From Pseudomonas fluorescens (GTDB lineage Bacteria > Pseudomonadota > Gammaproteobacteria > Pseudomonadales > Pseudomonadaceae): a DNA stretch of 64,000 nucleotides. The stretch covers positions 124,001 to 188,000 of the forward strand of contig NZ_CABVHK010000014.1 of assembly GCF_902497785.1 (NCBI RefSeq), in the 5' to 3' direction. The translations under genes were made by a program, and so were the position numbers. The notes under the pieces were generated by a model, which was not told the DNA's origin, did not search any database, and worked only from the letters and a program-made list of their open reading frames with translations. Below are positions 9,471-17,252 of this stretch, piece by piece. Each line of letters begins with the position of its first letter. The first letter of the stretch is position 1.

Positions 9471-10349
9471 ATGAGCCGTATCGTTACCGTCGCCGCCACC
9501 CAGATGGCCTGTTCCTGGGACCTTGAAGCCAACCTCGAAACCGCTGAAAGGCTGGTCCGCGACGCTGCGGCCAAAGGCGCGCAGATCATCCTGATCCAGG
9601 AACTGTTCGAGGCACCGTACTTCTGCCAGAAGCCGAACGCCGATTACCTGCAGTTGGCGACCACGGTCGAAGACAACGTCGCCATCAAGCATTTCCAGAA
9701 AGTCGCCAGGGAACTGCAAGTGGTTTTGCCGATCAGCTTTTACGAACTGGCTGGCCGCGCGCGCTTCAACAGCATCGCGATCATCGACGCCGACGGCTCC
9801 AACCTCGGGATTTATCGTAAAAGCCACATCCCGGACGGCCCCGGCTACCACGAAAAGTACTACTTCAACCCCGGCGACACCGGTTTCAAAGTGTGGAACA
9901 CCCGCTACGCAAAAATTGGCGTGGGCATCTGCTGGGATCAGTGGTTCCCGGAGTGCGCGCGCAGCATGGCGTTGCTCGGCGCGGAAATTCTGTTCTACCC
10001 GACCGCCATCGGCAGCGAGCCGCACGACAAGACCATCTCCTCCCGTGACCACTGGCAGCGGGTGCAACAGGGTCATGCTGGCGCGAACTTGATGCCGCTG
10101 ATCGCCAGCAATCGCATCGGCAACGAAGAGCAGGACGGCTACGACATCACGTTCTACGGTTCCTCGTTCATCGCCAACCAGTTCGGCGAAAAGGTCCAGG
10201 AACTCGGCGAGACCGAAGAAGGCGTACTGGTTCACCGCTTCGACCTTGACGAACTGGAGCACATTCGCAGCGCCTGGGGTTCGTTCCGTGATCGTCGCCC
10301 GAACCTATACAATGCGATCAAAACCCTCGACGGTTCCCTGGAGTCCTGA
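9471..10349 (+). CDS. aguB: N-carbamoylputrescine amidase AguB
   Basis: Hydrolyses N-carbamoylputrescine to putrescine, CO2 and ammonia, the second step of agmatine catabolism. The 292-residue nitrilase-superfamily protein has the catalytic triad in order: Glu44 ([11 protein letters not shown]), Lys117 ([11 protein letters not shown]) and Cys154 ([12 protein letters not shown]). GGAGATG precedes the ATG by a suitable distance. aguA follows after 4 bases, so the two are co-transcribed. In P. aeruginosa the aguBA operon is repressed by AguR; no aguR is seen next to it here. Confidence 0.95.
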   Translation: MSRIVTVAATQMACSWDLEANLETAERLVRDAAAKGAQIILIQELFEAPYFCQKPNADYLQLATTVEDNVAIKHFQKVARELQVVLPISFYELAGRARFNSIAIIDADGSNLGIYRKSHIPDGPGYHEKYYFNPGDTGFKVWNTRYAKIGVGICWDQWFPECARSMALLGAEILFYPTAIGSEPHDKTISSRDHWQRVQQGHAGANLMPLIASNRIGNEEQDGYDITFYGSSFIANQFGEKVQELGETEEGVLVHRFDLDELEHIRSAWGSFRDRRPNLYNAIKTLDGSLES

Positions 10350-10353
10350 CCGC

Positions 10354-11460
10354 ATGACCACTTTAAACAGCACCCCGCGCGCCGACGGCTTCTACATGCC
10401 CGCCGAGTGGGCGCCACAAACCCAGACCTGGATGATCTGGCCCGAGCGCCCGGACAACTGGCGCCTGGGCGGCAAACCCGCGCAAGCCGCGCACGTGGCC
10501 GTGGCCAAGGCCATCGCGCGTTTTGAACCGGTGACCGTGGCGGTTTCCGCCGGCCAGTACGAAAACGCCCGTGCCCGACTCGATGTGCCGAATATTCGTG
10601 TGGTCGAGATGTCCAGCGACGACGCCTGGGTTCGCGATACGGGCCCGACATTTGTCATCAATAACAACGGTGAAGTCCGCGGTGTGAACTGGGATTTCAA
10701 TTCCTGGGGCGGCTTTGACGGTGGCCTGTATTCGCCGTGGAACCGTGATTCGCAAGTCGGCGGCAAGATCCTCGAAATCGAGCGCAGCCAGCGTTATCGC
10801 ACCGAGGGCTTCGTGCTCGAAGGCGGTTCGATTCACGTTGATGGCGAAGGCACCCTGATCACCACCGAAGAATGCCTGCTCAACCGCAATCGCAACCCGC
10901 ACCTGACCCGTGCTGACATCGAAGCGGTACTCAGCGCCCATCTGGCTGTGGATAAAATCATCTGGCTGCCAGACGGTTTGTTCAACGACGAAACCGATGG
11001 TCATGTGGATAACTTCTGCTGCTACGTGCGTCCCGGTGAAGTATTGCTGGCCTGGACTGACGACCCGCAAGACCCGAACTACCCGCGCTGTCAGGCCGCG
11101 ATGAACGTGCTGCAAAGCAGCACCGACGCCAAGGGCCGCCCGTTCACCGTGCACAAGATGCCGATTCCGGGGCCGCTGTATGCGACCGAAGAAGAGTGCG
11201 CCGGTGTCGACCCGGTAGACGGTACCCAGGAGCGCAATCCGTCGGTGCGTCTGGCCGGTTCCTATGTGAACTTCTTGATCGTCAACGGCGGCATCATCGC
11301 GCCGAGCTTCGACGATCCTTTGGACGGCCCTGCCAAAGAGATTTTGCAGAGCCTGTTCCCGCAGCACGAAGTGGTCATGGTGCCTGGACGCGAACTGTTA
11401 CTGGGCGGCGGTAACATCCACTGCCTTACCCAACAGCAGCCTGCGCCGCATAAAGAGTGA
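10354..11460 (+). CDS. aguA: Agmatine deiminase AguA
   Basis: Converts agmatine to N-carbamoylputrescine and ammonia. I chose the ATG at 10354 ([16 protein letters not shown]), which gives 368 residues, the family length. Upstream in-frame ATGs lie inside aguB and would add an unrelated extension. Guanidino-modifying-enzyme motifs are visible: [22 protein letters not shown]-type segments ([11 protein letters not shown]), HVDNFCCY and the catalytic cysteine Cys357 in [14 protein letters not shown]. It forms an operon with aguB that ends at the terminator at 11520-11556. Confidence 0.96.
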   Translation: MTTLNSTPRADGFYMPAEWAPQTQTWMIWPERPDNWRLGGKPAQAAHVAVAKAIARFEPVTVAVSAGQYENARARLDVPNIRVVEMSSDDAWVRDTGPTFVINNNGEVRGVNWDFNSWGGFDGGLYSPWNRDSQVGGKILEIERSQRYRTEGFVLEGGSIHVDGEGTLITTEECLLNRNRNPHLTRADIEAVLSAHLAVDKIIWLPDGLFNDETDGHVDNFCCYVRPGEVLLAWTDDPQDPNYPRCQAAMNVLQSSTDAKGRPFTVHKMPIPGPLYATEEECAGVDPVDGTQERNPSVRLAGSYVNFLIVNGGIIAPSFDDPLDGPAKEILQSLFPQHEVVMVPGRELLLGGGNIHCLTQQQPAPHKE

Positions 11461-11519
11461 GTGGAGATGTAACAGGCTGAGTTGACTGCATAAATCTTCT
11501 TTCCTTTCACCGCGTGCAC

Positions 11520-11556
11520 AAAGCCCGCAGCCCATTGGGACTGCGGGCTTTTTTGT
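11520..11556 (+). terminator. Intrinsic terminator after aguBA
   Basis: AAGCCCGCAG and CTGCGGGCTT form a 10-bp stem around CCCATTGGGA, followed by TTTTTT. It lies 60 bases after the aguA stop. Confidence 0.9.
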
Positions 11557-11694
11557 CTCCGCCTGTCGACCGTCGCAACACATTGGCACAGCTCTTGTAT
11601 CTCTCCTGATGCAAAACAGGGAGGGGAGAACGGCGATGTTCTGTCATAAACCTTGGATAAGTTAGCCGCTCACACACCAGGAGAGAGCGCGGAA

Positions 11695-11907
11695 ATGAAC
11701 GCCGAAGTGAATGTAGTGAGCGAGCGGGCGTTGCATCCCCTGGCAGTAAACAGCGATTCGCTCCAGGTCCTGGCGCACTGGTTGAAATCCAATGGAACGC
11801 GTCAGATCAGAAAACCTGATCCGCGCCGGATGATGATCGAGCGCTACCCCGCTGGTTTGTTCAGCGAAGCGGAACTGGATGCGTTGCGGGATGTGATGGA
11901 AGGATAA
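11695..11907 (+). CDS. Small conserved hypothetical protein (70 aa)
   Basis: I do not recognise a named family. The ATG at 11695 follows the ribosome-binding sequence AGGAGAG and gives 70 residues starting MNAEVNVVSERALHP. A longer frame from 11653 lacks such a site. The sequence has no membrane segment or signal peptide. It contains a basic middle (RQIRKPDPRRMMIERYP) and an acidic end (EAELDALRDVMEG). A terminator follows immediately (11931-11961), so it is probably a monocistronic gene. Confidence 0.65.
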   Translation: MNAEVNVVSERALHPLAVNSDSLQVLAHWLKSNGTRQIRKPDPRRMMIERYPAGLFSEAELDALRDVMEG

Positions 11908-11930
11908 GAAGAATAAACAACGGATTGATA

Positions 11931-11961
11931 AAAGCGCTGCCGGGATGGCGGCGCTTTTTTT
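11931..11961 (+). terminator. Intrinsic terminator after the 70-aa gene
   Basis: AGCGCTGCC and GGCGGCGCT pair over 9 bp (one G-T) around a short loop, followed by seven or more T. It starts 24 bases after the stop codon at 11907. Confidence 0.85.
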
Positions 11962-12005
11962 ATGGGTGCAGGGAGAGGGCAGCGTCGGTTATGCCGTTCG
12001 GGTCA

Positions 12006-12074
12006 GAAGATCGCAGCCTGCGGCAGCTCCTACAGAGCCCGGCGTTGGAGCTGCCGCAGGCTGCGATCTTTTTG
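12006..12074. repeat. Inverted REP pair (type A)
   Basis: AGATCGCAGCCTGCGGCAGC and its inverted copy face each other across CTCCTACAGAGCCCGGCGTTGGAG. The core variant is CCTGCGG instead of the CCTTCGG seen elsewhere in the window. It sits between the 70-aa gene and the porin promoter. Confidence 0.85.
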
Positions 12075-12202
12075 ATCTTGCCGTTAAAAACTATAAATTC
12101 GATCCTGCCCTGGCTGCACGGCCGGCCACAGAGCCGGGCCAGCGCCCTCCGTCCTGATTTTGCCTTAGACAATTTTTGTCTATCTTCAGACGATTCATGA
12201 AA

Positions 12203-12232
12203 TTGACACAGGGTTCCGGGCGCGACTAGGAT
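12203..12232 (+). promoter_or_regulatory. Probable sigma-70 promoter of the porin leader
   Basis: TTGACA (12203-12208) and TAGGAT (12227-12232) are separated by 18 bases. It lies about 165 bases upstream of the OprD-family start, so the mRNA would have a long leader that contains the hairpin at 12279-12317. Confidence 0.55.
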
Positions 12233-12278
12233 TCGCCCCAACGCCTGTGGCTAACCGCCATGACTCAAAAATAATAAG

Positions 12279-12317
12279 AAGGCCCGCCGCGATTTTTCGT
12301 GGGCGGGCCTTTTTGTT
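12279..12317 (+). terminator. Terminator-like hairpin inside the porin leader
   Basis: AAGGCCCGCC and GGGCGGGCCTT form a strong stem followed by TTTT. It lies between the likely promoter (12203-12232) and the porin start (12399). It is either an attenuator or the end of a short leader RNA of roughly 75 bases. Directly before it lies ATGACTCAAAAATAATAA, which contains a four-codon mini-frame and an A-rich AANAANAA-like motif of the kind bound by Hfq/Crc. Confidence 0.6.
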
Positions 12318-12398
12318 TCGGGTGAAAAAAGAGTGCGATAGCGTCGTTTCCGCGGTTCGACACAGCGCGTATCAACCCGCAATAAGGAAAAAAATAAA

Positions 12399-13691
12399 AT
12401 GTTGAATAAGCGAATCAGCCTGATCGCTCTGGGGATGTTGAGCGCTACACAGGCCATGGCTAACGACCAGGCCGAATCCAAGGGTTTTGTTGAAGACAGC
12501 AGCCTCAAAGTGCTGCTGCGCAACGCCTACATCAATCGTGACTACAAAGACGGTCGTCCGGACAAAGCCGAGTGGGGCCAAGCGGCGATCGGTACGTTCT
12601 CGTCCGGTTTCACCCAGGGCACCGTCGGTGTGGGTGTGGACGCTTTTGGCCTGTACGCATTGCGTCTGGATGGTGGCAAAGGTCGCACCGGCGCGCAAGG
12701 CATCGACTTCTTCGTCAAGGGCGATCACGGCACCAGCGACGCCTCCGAAGACTTGGCCAAGGGCGGCGCAGCCGTCAAATTCCGTGTCTCCAACACCGTG
12801 TTGACCTACGGTGATCAGATGCCGGCCCTGCCGGTGCTGAGCTACGACAACGGGCGCCTGCTGCCGGAAAGCTACACCGGTACCCTGATCACCTCGAAAG
12901 AGATCAAAGGTCTGGAACTGAACGCTGGTCGCTTCACCGCCGAATCGCGCAAAAGCGCTGAAGGTCGTGACAGCGGTGGCCTGAAGTCGATCAACGTATT
13001 GGGCGGTAGCTACCAGTTCACCGAACAGTTCAAGGCTGCGGTGTACGCGTCCGACGTTGAAGACGTGTTGAAAAAACAATACGTGAACGCCAACTACGTG
13101 GTCCCGATCGACAAAGATCAGTCCCTGACCCTGGACTTCAACGGCTACCGCACCAAGCTGGAAGATTCCTACGTGCGCGAAAGCGGCGCCACCGGCGACG
13201 ACAACAAGATCTGGAGCCTGGCAGCGACCTTCGCCACCGGCCCACACTCGTTCACTCTCGCTCACCAGCGCAGCACCGGCGACAGCAACCTGGGCTACGC
13301 CTACGGCGGCTATCAGAAGGATCAAGGTCGCGTCGGCGATGGCGGCAACACCATCTACCTGGCGAACTCCTACTGGTCCGACTTCAACGCCGAAGACGAA
13401 CGCAGCTGGCAGCTGGGCTACGGTCTGGATTTCAGCACCTTCGGCGTTCCAGGTCTGAGCTACAACGTGGCTTACGTGCGCGGCGACAACATCACCACTT
13501 CCACCAGCGAAGGTGGCACCGAGCGCGAAATCTTCAACCAGTTCAAATACGTCGTGCAAGGCGGCCCGGCCAAAGACCTCAGCGTGAGACTGCGCAGCTC
13601 GGTCCTGCGCGTTTCGCAGAAGTCGAGCGAGTACAACGTCAGTGGTAACGAACTGCGTGTGTTTGTGGATTACCCGATCAACGTTTTCTGA
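12399..13691 (+). CDS. OprD-family outer membrane porin
   Basis: An outer-membrane channel of the Pseudomonas OprD/Occ family for small, often carboxylate-bearing nutrients. It has 430 residues, with a signal peptide ending near ATQAMA (residue 21-22) and an amphipathic beta-barrel sequence ending in a C-terminal Phe (VDYPINVF), the outer-membrane insertion signal. It resembles the OprE/OprQ branch more than OprD itself, judged from memory of the N-terminus. The translation start is preceded by AAGGAAAAAAATAAA, which combines the ribosome-binding site with an A-rich AANAANAA-like Hfq/Crc target. Catabolite repression is therefore likely but inferred. The substrate cannot be read from the sequence. 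Confidence 0.9.
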   Translation: MLNKRISLIALGMLSATQAMANDQAESKGFVEDSSLKVLLRNAYINRDYKDGRPDKAEWGQAAIGTFSSGFTQGTVGVGVDAFGLYALRLDGGKGRTGAQGIDFFVKGDHGTSDASEDLAKGGAAVKFRVSNTVLTYGDQMPALPVLSYDNGRLLPESYTGTLITSKEIKGLELNAGRFTAESRKSAEGRDSGGLKSINVLGGSYQFTEQFKAAVYASDVEDVLKKQYVNANYVVPIDKDQSLTLDFNGYRTKLEDSYVRESGATGDDNKIWSLAATFATGPHSFTLAHQRSTGDSNLGYAYGGYQKDQGRVGDGGNTIYLANSYWSDFNAEDERSWQLGYGLDFSTFGVPGLSYNVAYVRGDNITTSTSEGGTEREIFNQFKYVVQGGPAKDLSVRLRSSVLRVSQKSSEYNVSGNELRVFVDYPINVF

Positions 13692-13738
13692 TGATGGATT
13701 GCGGTATCGAGGCCTGATTCAAGGCTGAGGAAGAAGAA

Positions 13739-13765
13739 AGCCCCGACTGGTTCGGGGTTTTTTTT
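13739..13765 (+). terminator. Intrinsic terminator after the porin gene
   Basis: AGCCCCGA, a short loop, and TCGGGGTT followed by TTTTTT, about 50 bases after the porin stop. The remaining gap to 14021 contains only a candidate promoter and operator for the toxin-antitoxin pair. Confidence 0.88.
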
Positions 13766-13990
13766 CGGCTGTGAATTGGCGTTCAGGCTCATCGGCTTTT
13801 TCCTTCGTTTTGCCGGGACCATTCCCATGAGCGAATAGGATCAGGCTGATTTTCATCCCAAGCTCAATCGATTGAAATGCAGGACGAGAAATTTAGCTGA
13901 CATTGACCACCCTTAGTTATTGAGGCCGTCCATCACGCTGAAGTTGACCCTCACGATCCCGCTCACCCACAATGTTCGAGGTAGCGCCAA

Positions 13991-14000
13991 TGTAGCTACA
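13991..14000. promoter_or_regulatory. Palindromic candidate operator of the DinJ/YafQ-type module
   Basis: TGTAGCTACA is a perfect 10-bp palindrome 21 bases upstream of the antitoxin ATG. It lies downstream of a weak promoter candidate (TTGACC near 13943, then CACAAT at 18-base spacing). Ribbon-helix-helix antitoxins bind such short palindromes to autorepress. The role is inferred from position. Confidence 0.4.
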
Positions 14001-14021
14001 ACTCACCAAGAGGTTATTAAC

Positions 14022-14312
14022 ATGAGTGCATTGCTGAAAACCACGGACGTGCGTTGCCGCATTGATGAGGATTTGAAGGCGCGTGCTACTGAAGTCTTGA
14101 GCGCTTGCGGCCTGAGCATCAGTGATGCCATGCGACTTTTTCTTCGTCAGGTCGTGGCGACTCAGGGTTTGCCATTTGAGGTCCGCGTTCCTTCGGAAAA
14201 AACCGCCCGCGCCATGGTGCAAGCACGCGAAATTCGCCAGCGGTTCGATTCGATAGACGACATGCTGAGGGATGCTGATGGCGAAACCGGAGAAAAAGCG
14301 AAAACGCGCTGA
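14022..14312 (+). CDS. RelB/DinJ-family antitoxin
   Basis: A 96-residue antitoxin. The start at 14022 (MSALLKTTDVRCRIDEDLKA) was chosen because it begins at the ribbon-helix-helix domain and follows AAGAGGTTATTAAC. An in-frame extension back to 13920 runs through promoter sequence. The N-terminal half has the DinJ pattern: beta strand, DEDLKARATEVLSACGLSISDAMRLFLRQVV. The C-terminal part would wrap the toxin. The toxin gene begins inside its 3' end, so the two are translationally coupled. Confidence 0.88.
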   Translation: MSALLKTTDVRCRIDEDLKARATEVLSACGLSISDAMRLFLRQVVATQGLPFEVRVPSEKTARAMVQAREIRQRFDSIDDMLRDADGETGEKAKTR

Positions 14313-14592
14313 GCTGCCCAGGCAGTGCTCGCAAACATCGGAATTCAAGAAGTCTTGGGAGCGTTACAAGCGCGCCGGACGCCGTGACATGAATGAAGTT
14401 CGCCAAGTGATGGTCATGCTTTTTCTGGGTGAGGAGCTACCGCCGGAATATCTGGATCATCCTCTATCGGGCGATTGGAGTGGTTTTCGAGAATGTCACA
14501 TAGGCGGCGATTTCTTAATGATTTATCAACACGCGCGGCCCGATCTGGTGACGTTTGTTGATCTTGGAAGCCATTCCGAATTGTTCAAATGA
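14272..14592 (+). CDS. YafQ-family mRNA interferase toxin
   Basis: A ribosome-dependent mRNA endonuclease of the RelE/YafQ fold, partner of the antitoxin at 14022. The start is 14272, or 14278 two codons later. The two genes overlap by 35-41 bases in different frames. Family motifs are intact: LPPEYLDHPLSGDWSGFRECHI, DFLMIYQ and the C-terminal GSHSELF. These contain the histidines and acidic residues that correspond to the YafQ active site. The N-terminus is about 10 residues longer and more basic than E. coli YafQ. The module looks intact and lies alone between a porin and a tautomerase gene. Confidence 0.87.
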   Translation: MLMAKPEKKRKRAELPRQCSQTSEFKKSWERYKRAGRRDMNEVRQVMVMLFLGEELPPEYLDHPLSGDWSGFRECHIGGDFLMIYQHARPDLVTFVDLGSHSELFK

Positions 14593-14799
14593 GATACAGA
14601 TAGCCCTGACTGGCCCGGGGTTTCTCCGTTGAATCAACAAGCGACTCAAGCGGTTAAAGAGTGACACTTCACCACATCCATTACACCGCGTAACTAATGA
14701 TGTTCCCGCCCCCACCTTTATCCCCTGCCTGCTTACTTCTACATTGAGCTCCAACACCTACCCATCATCCCGATGAGCAGGTCACTGGAGATTTTCCTC

Positions 14800-15021
14800 A
14801 TGCCTTTTGTAAGCGTTCGCATCACCCGCGACGGCGTTACCTCTGAGCAGAAAGCTCAGGTGATCGCTGAAATCACTGAAACACTGGAACGCGTCCTCAA
14901 AAAGGACCCGCACCTGACCCACATCGTGATCGAAGAAGTCGACACCGATAACTGGGGCTACGCCGGCATCACCACCACCCAGTACCGAAAGCAGCTGGCT
15001 GAAGAGGAGGGCAAGTCGTGA
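14800..15021 (+). CDS. 4-oxalocrotonate tautomerase-family protein
   Basis: A 73-residue tautomerase of the 4-OT family. The ATG at 14800 was chosen because it places proline directly after Met (MPFVSVRITRDG). After Met removal this Pro1 is the catalytic base of the family. A longer frame from 14773 would destroy that. These enzymes form hexamers and tautomerise 2-hydroxy dienoates or related enols. The natural substrate is unknown. Its stop overlaps the next gene by 4 bases, so it is co-translated with the DsbA-like protein. Confidence 0.85.
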   Translation: MPFVSVRITRDGVTSEQKAQVIAEITETLERVLKKDPHLTHIVIEEVDTDNWGYAGITTTQYRKQLAEEEGKS

Positions 15022-15674
15022 CGGCGTCGGTTTCCATCGATTTCATCTCTGACGTGGTGTGCCCGTGGTGCGCCTTGGGTGCAACGGCGCTGGAGCAGGC
15101 AATCGAAAACGTGGCGGGTGAAGTCTCGGTCGAGCTGACCTACAAGCCGTTCGAGTTGAACCCGAACATGCCCGCCGAAGGCGAGAAAGCCGTCGAGCAT
15201 TTGATGCGCAAATACGGCCGCACCGCCGCAGACGTCGCCGCCGGTAAAGCGATGCAGATCGAACGCGGCGAGGCCCTCGGTTTCACCTTCGATCTGGAGA
15301 AACGCAGCCACTTCTACAACACCTTTGATGCACATCGGTTGCTGTTGTGGGCATTGCAGGAAGGGCGCCAGGTCGAGCTGAAAAAGATCCTGCTAAGCGC
15401 TTACTTCACCGACGGCCAGAACCCGAGTGACCGCGAGACGCTGGTTCGACTGGCCGCCGAAGCGGGGCTGGATGCAGCGGCGGCCCAAACGGTATTGGCG
15501 TCCGGAGCATTCGCCGAGGAAGTACGAGCGCTTGAAGCGTTTTACCAACAGCGCGGCATCAATTCGGTCCCGGCCATGGTCCTCAACGGTCGCCACCTGG
15601 TGTCGGGTTCGCAATCGGTCGAGTACTACGAACAAATGTTGCGACAAATGGCGAAGGAACCCGCCGAAGCCTGA
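15018..15674 (+). CDS. DsbA-family (FrnE-type) oxidoreductase
   Basis: A 218-residue thioredoxin-fold protein without a signal peptide, hence cytoplasmic. The redox motif is C15-P-W-C18 (ISDVVCPWCALGA), and the cis-Pro loop is in GINSVPAMVLNG. The inserted helical domain and the length fit the FrnE/2-hydroxychromene-2-carboxylate isomerase-like DsbA subfamily. Members act as thiol oxidoreductases in polyketide or stress contexts. It overlaps the tautomerase gene by 4 bases, and the SDR gene follows 42 bases later. The three form a small probable redox/detoxification operon. Confidence 0.88.
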   Translation: MTASVSIDFISDVVCPWCALGATALEQAIENVAGEVSVELTYKPFELNPNMPAEGEKAVEHLMRKYGRTAADVAAGKAMQIERGEALGFTFDLEKRSHFYNTFDAHRLLLWALQEGRQVELKKILLSAYFTDGQNPSDRETLVRLAAEAGLDAAAAQTVLASGAFAEEVRALEAFYQQRGINSVPAMVLNGRHLVSGSQSVEYYEQMLRQMAKEPAEA

Positions 15675-15716
15675 TTCATTAGTTTTCTAAACCATCATTA
15701 TTAGTAGAGGTTCATC

Positions 15717-16427
15717 ATGAGCAATTCGAAAAAAGTCATCGTTATCACAGGCGCCTCCCAAGGTCTCGGCGCAGGCATGGTCAAAGCTTTCCGTGATCTG
15801 GATTACAAAGTGGTCGCCACTTCGCGTTCGATCAAACCGTCTACCGATCCGGACATCCTCACCGTCGCTGGCGACATCGGCGACCCGGCAGTCGCACAAC
15901 AAGTCATTCGTGAAGCCATCGCCCGTTTCGGCCGTATCGACACCTTAGTCAACAACGCCGGGATCTTCGTTGCCAAACCCTTCACCGCCTACACCGCCGA
16001 AGACTATGCCGCAGTGCTCTCGGTGAACCTGAATGGCTTCTTCTACATTACCCAGCTCGCAATCACCGAGATGGAAAAGCAGGGCAGCGGCCACGTCGTC
16101 AGCATCACCACCAGTCTGGTCGACCACGCGATTGACGGCGTGCCGTCGGTACTGGCTTCGCTGACCAAAGGTGGTTTGAACGCGGCGACCAAATCCCTGG
16201 CCATCGAATACGCCAAGCGTGGGATTCGGGTGAACGCGGTTTCCCCAGGCATCATCAAGACGCCAATGCATGGTGAAGAAACCCACGCAGCGCTGGGCGC
16301 TCTGCACCCGATGGGGCACATGGGCGAGATCAGCGACATTGCGAATGCGGTTGTGTACCTGGACAGCGCCAATTTTGTCACTGGCGAAATCCTGCACGTG
16401 GATGGTGGGCAGAGCGCGGGTCACTAA
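15717..16427 (+). CDS. SDR-family protein lacking the catalytic tyrosine
   Basis: A 236-residue classical short-chain dehydrogenase/reductase fold. The cofactor-binding motif is ITGASQGLGAG near residue 10, with LVNNAGIF and a C-terminal GEILHVDGGQ. The active-site YxxxK motif is altered. The segment reads SVLASLTKGGLNAATKS, so the lysine is present but the residue four before it is Ala, not Tyr. The protein may therefore be a poor or altered oxidoreductase or use another residue. It probably belongs with the tautomerase and DsbA-like genes upstream. No terminator is visible before the REP pair at 16485. Confidence 0.85.
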   Translation: MSNSKKVIVITGASQGLGAGMVKAFRDLDYKVVATSRSIKPSTDPDILTVAGDIGDPAVAQQVIREAIARFGRIDTLVNNAGIFVAKPFTAYTAEDYAAVLSVNLNGFFYITQLAITEMEKQGSGHVVSITTSLVDHAIDGVPSVLASLTKGGLNAATKSLAIEYAKRGIRVNAVSPGIIKTPMHGEETHAALGALHPMGHMGEISDIANAVVYLDSANFVTGEILHVDGGQSAGH

Positions 16428-16484
16428 GACTCAGTTTTACCAATCGCGTGCCTAGTCCTGAAATATGTTTACACCGCATTCCCC

Positions 16485-16584
16485 TGTAGGAGCGAGCTTG
16501 CTCGCGAAAATCTTAAGGTCATCAGGGGCATCGGTTTTTACGCATTATCGTTCAAGACCACCGCGAGCCAGCTCGCTCCTACAA
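16485..16584. repeat. Inverted REP pair (type B)
   Basis: TGTAGGAGCGAGCTTGCTCG and the inverted GCGAGCCAGCTCGCTCCTAC enclose about 55 bases. This is the GAGCGAGC...GCTCGC family, distinct from the GCTGCGATC family elsewhere in the window. Confidence 0.85.
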
Positions 16585-16599
16585 TGTCCGCGGAAACAA

Positions 16600-16629
16600 C
16601 AAAGCCCTCGTATGAGGGCTTTGTCTTGC
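16600..16629. terminator. Bidirectional terminator between the SDR and DUF6124 genes
   Basis: ACAAAGCCCTC, ATACGAG-type loop and GAGGGCTTTGT form a symmetrical stem with A- and T-rich flanks. It is placed between convergent genes and can serve both. Confidence 0.7.
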
Positions 16630-16666
16630 AGGGACGAAAATCAATCCGACGCTGTTCTGCCGCGTT

Positions 16667-17032
16667 CTATCCAATGGGGTCGAGGTGGTCCAGTGCACGG
16701 TTCACCGAAATTTCAATCGAGGAGATGATCAGGTGAACGCCCAGCAGCGTGTTGCGACTTGGCCCGGTTTCTCGGTCTGCCTGATCCATGATCATCACGC
16801 AGGCAGAGGCCAGCGCCTCGCTTGAAAAGCCAAGCAGATCTTGAACATCGACATCAGGGTTGGCGATAAACATCGTGGAAGGCGTGCGCGGGGTGGCTCG
16901 GATGTGGGCGAAGGAGGCTCGGTATTCATCGTCATCGCGTGGGGTGGCTTCGTCGAGCGGTTCGGTTTTGGGGCTTTCGTTGGCGGATGCGGTGTGGGCT
17001 GCATCCGGGGGGTTGGGAGTTACTTTAGGCAT
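16667..17032 (-). CDS. DUF6124-family protein
   Basis: A 121-residue Pseudomonas-type protein of unknown function. The N-terminal third is low-complexity and rich in Pro, Asp and Glu. The C-terminal two thirds hold the family core: PSTMFIANPDVDVQDLL, ALASACVMIMDQAD and a helix with SSIEISVNRALDHLDP. There is no signal peptide or membrane segment. Family members typically occur in several copies per Pseudomonas genome. The gene is preceded by a structured leader of more than 200 bases (17047-17252), and its Shine-Dalgarno sequence (AGGG) can pair with an upstream ACCC. Translation control by the leader is therefore plausible. Confidence 0.82.
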   Translation of the reverse strand: MPKVTPNPPDAAHTASANESPKTEPLDEATPRDDDEYRASFAHIRATPRTPSTMFIANPDVDVQDLLGFSSEALASACVMIMDQADRETGPSRNTLLGVHLIISSIEISVNRALDHLDPIG

Positions 17033-17046
17033 GAGATCGTTACCCT

Positions 17047-17252
17047 ATTGGGTGCCAATCATTTCGCTGCTAAACGAAAAGGGTGGCAGCTGCACGCAGG
17101 TTAGCAGACCGGGGAACGTCTCAAAGCCGGCGCGCCCGAAGGCGCCCTGCGTACAGCCACCATCAAACCCCAGGCATAAAAAACCTGAGTGATGGATGCA
17201 CGTGCAAAAGACAAACCCCGAGCTGCTAAACCCGACCACTGATGAGCAGTGG
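17047..17252 (-). ncRNA. Structured 5' leader RNA of the DUF6124 gene
   Basis: Read on the minus strand, the leader contains in order: a hairpin of 6 bp (17236-17252); a 12-bp hairpin P1 (17160-17195, CCATCA/TGATGG plus CTCAGG/CCTGGG); and a long stem P2. P2's arms are 17146-17161 and 17082-17100 (GGTGGC+TGTACGCAGG with CCTGCGTGCA+GCCACC). P2 encloses a GGCGC hairpin closed by a UUCG tetraloop (17132-17145). A small hairpin at 17047-17059 competes with an ACCC/GGGU pairing that would cover the Shine-Dalgarno sequence. The pairings are visible in the sequence. Whether it is a riboswitch, protein-binding leader or thermosensor is not known to me. Confidence 0.6.

Noticed and set aside
12180-12400. 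A CrcZ/CrcX-type small RNA upstream of the porin
   Set aside because: There is no sigma-54 promoter and only one or two A-rich motifs, while that family has several; a short leader or attenuator is the simpler reading.
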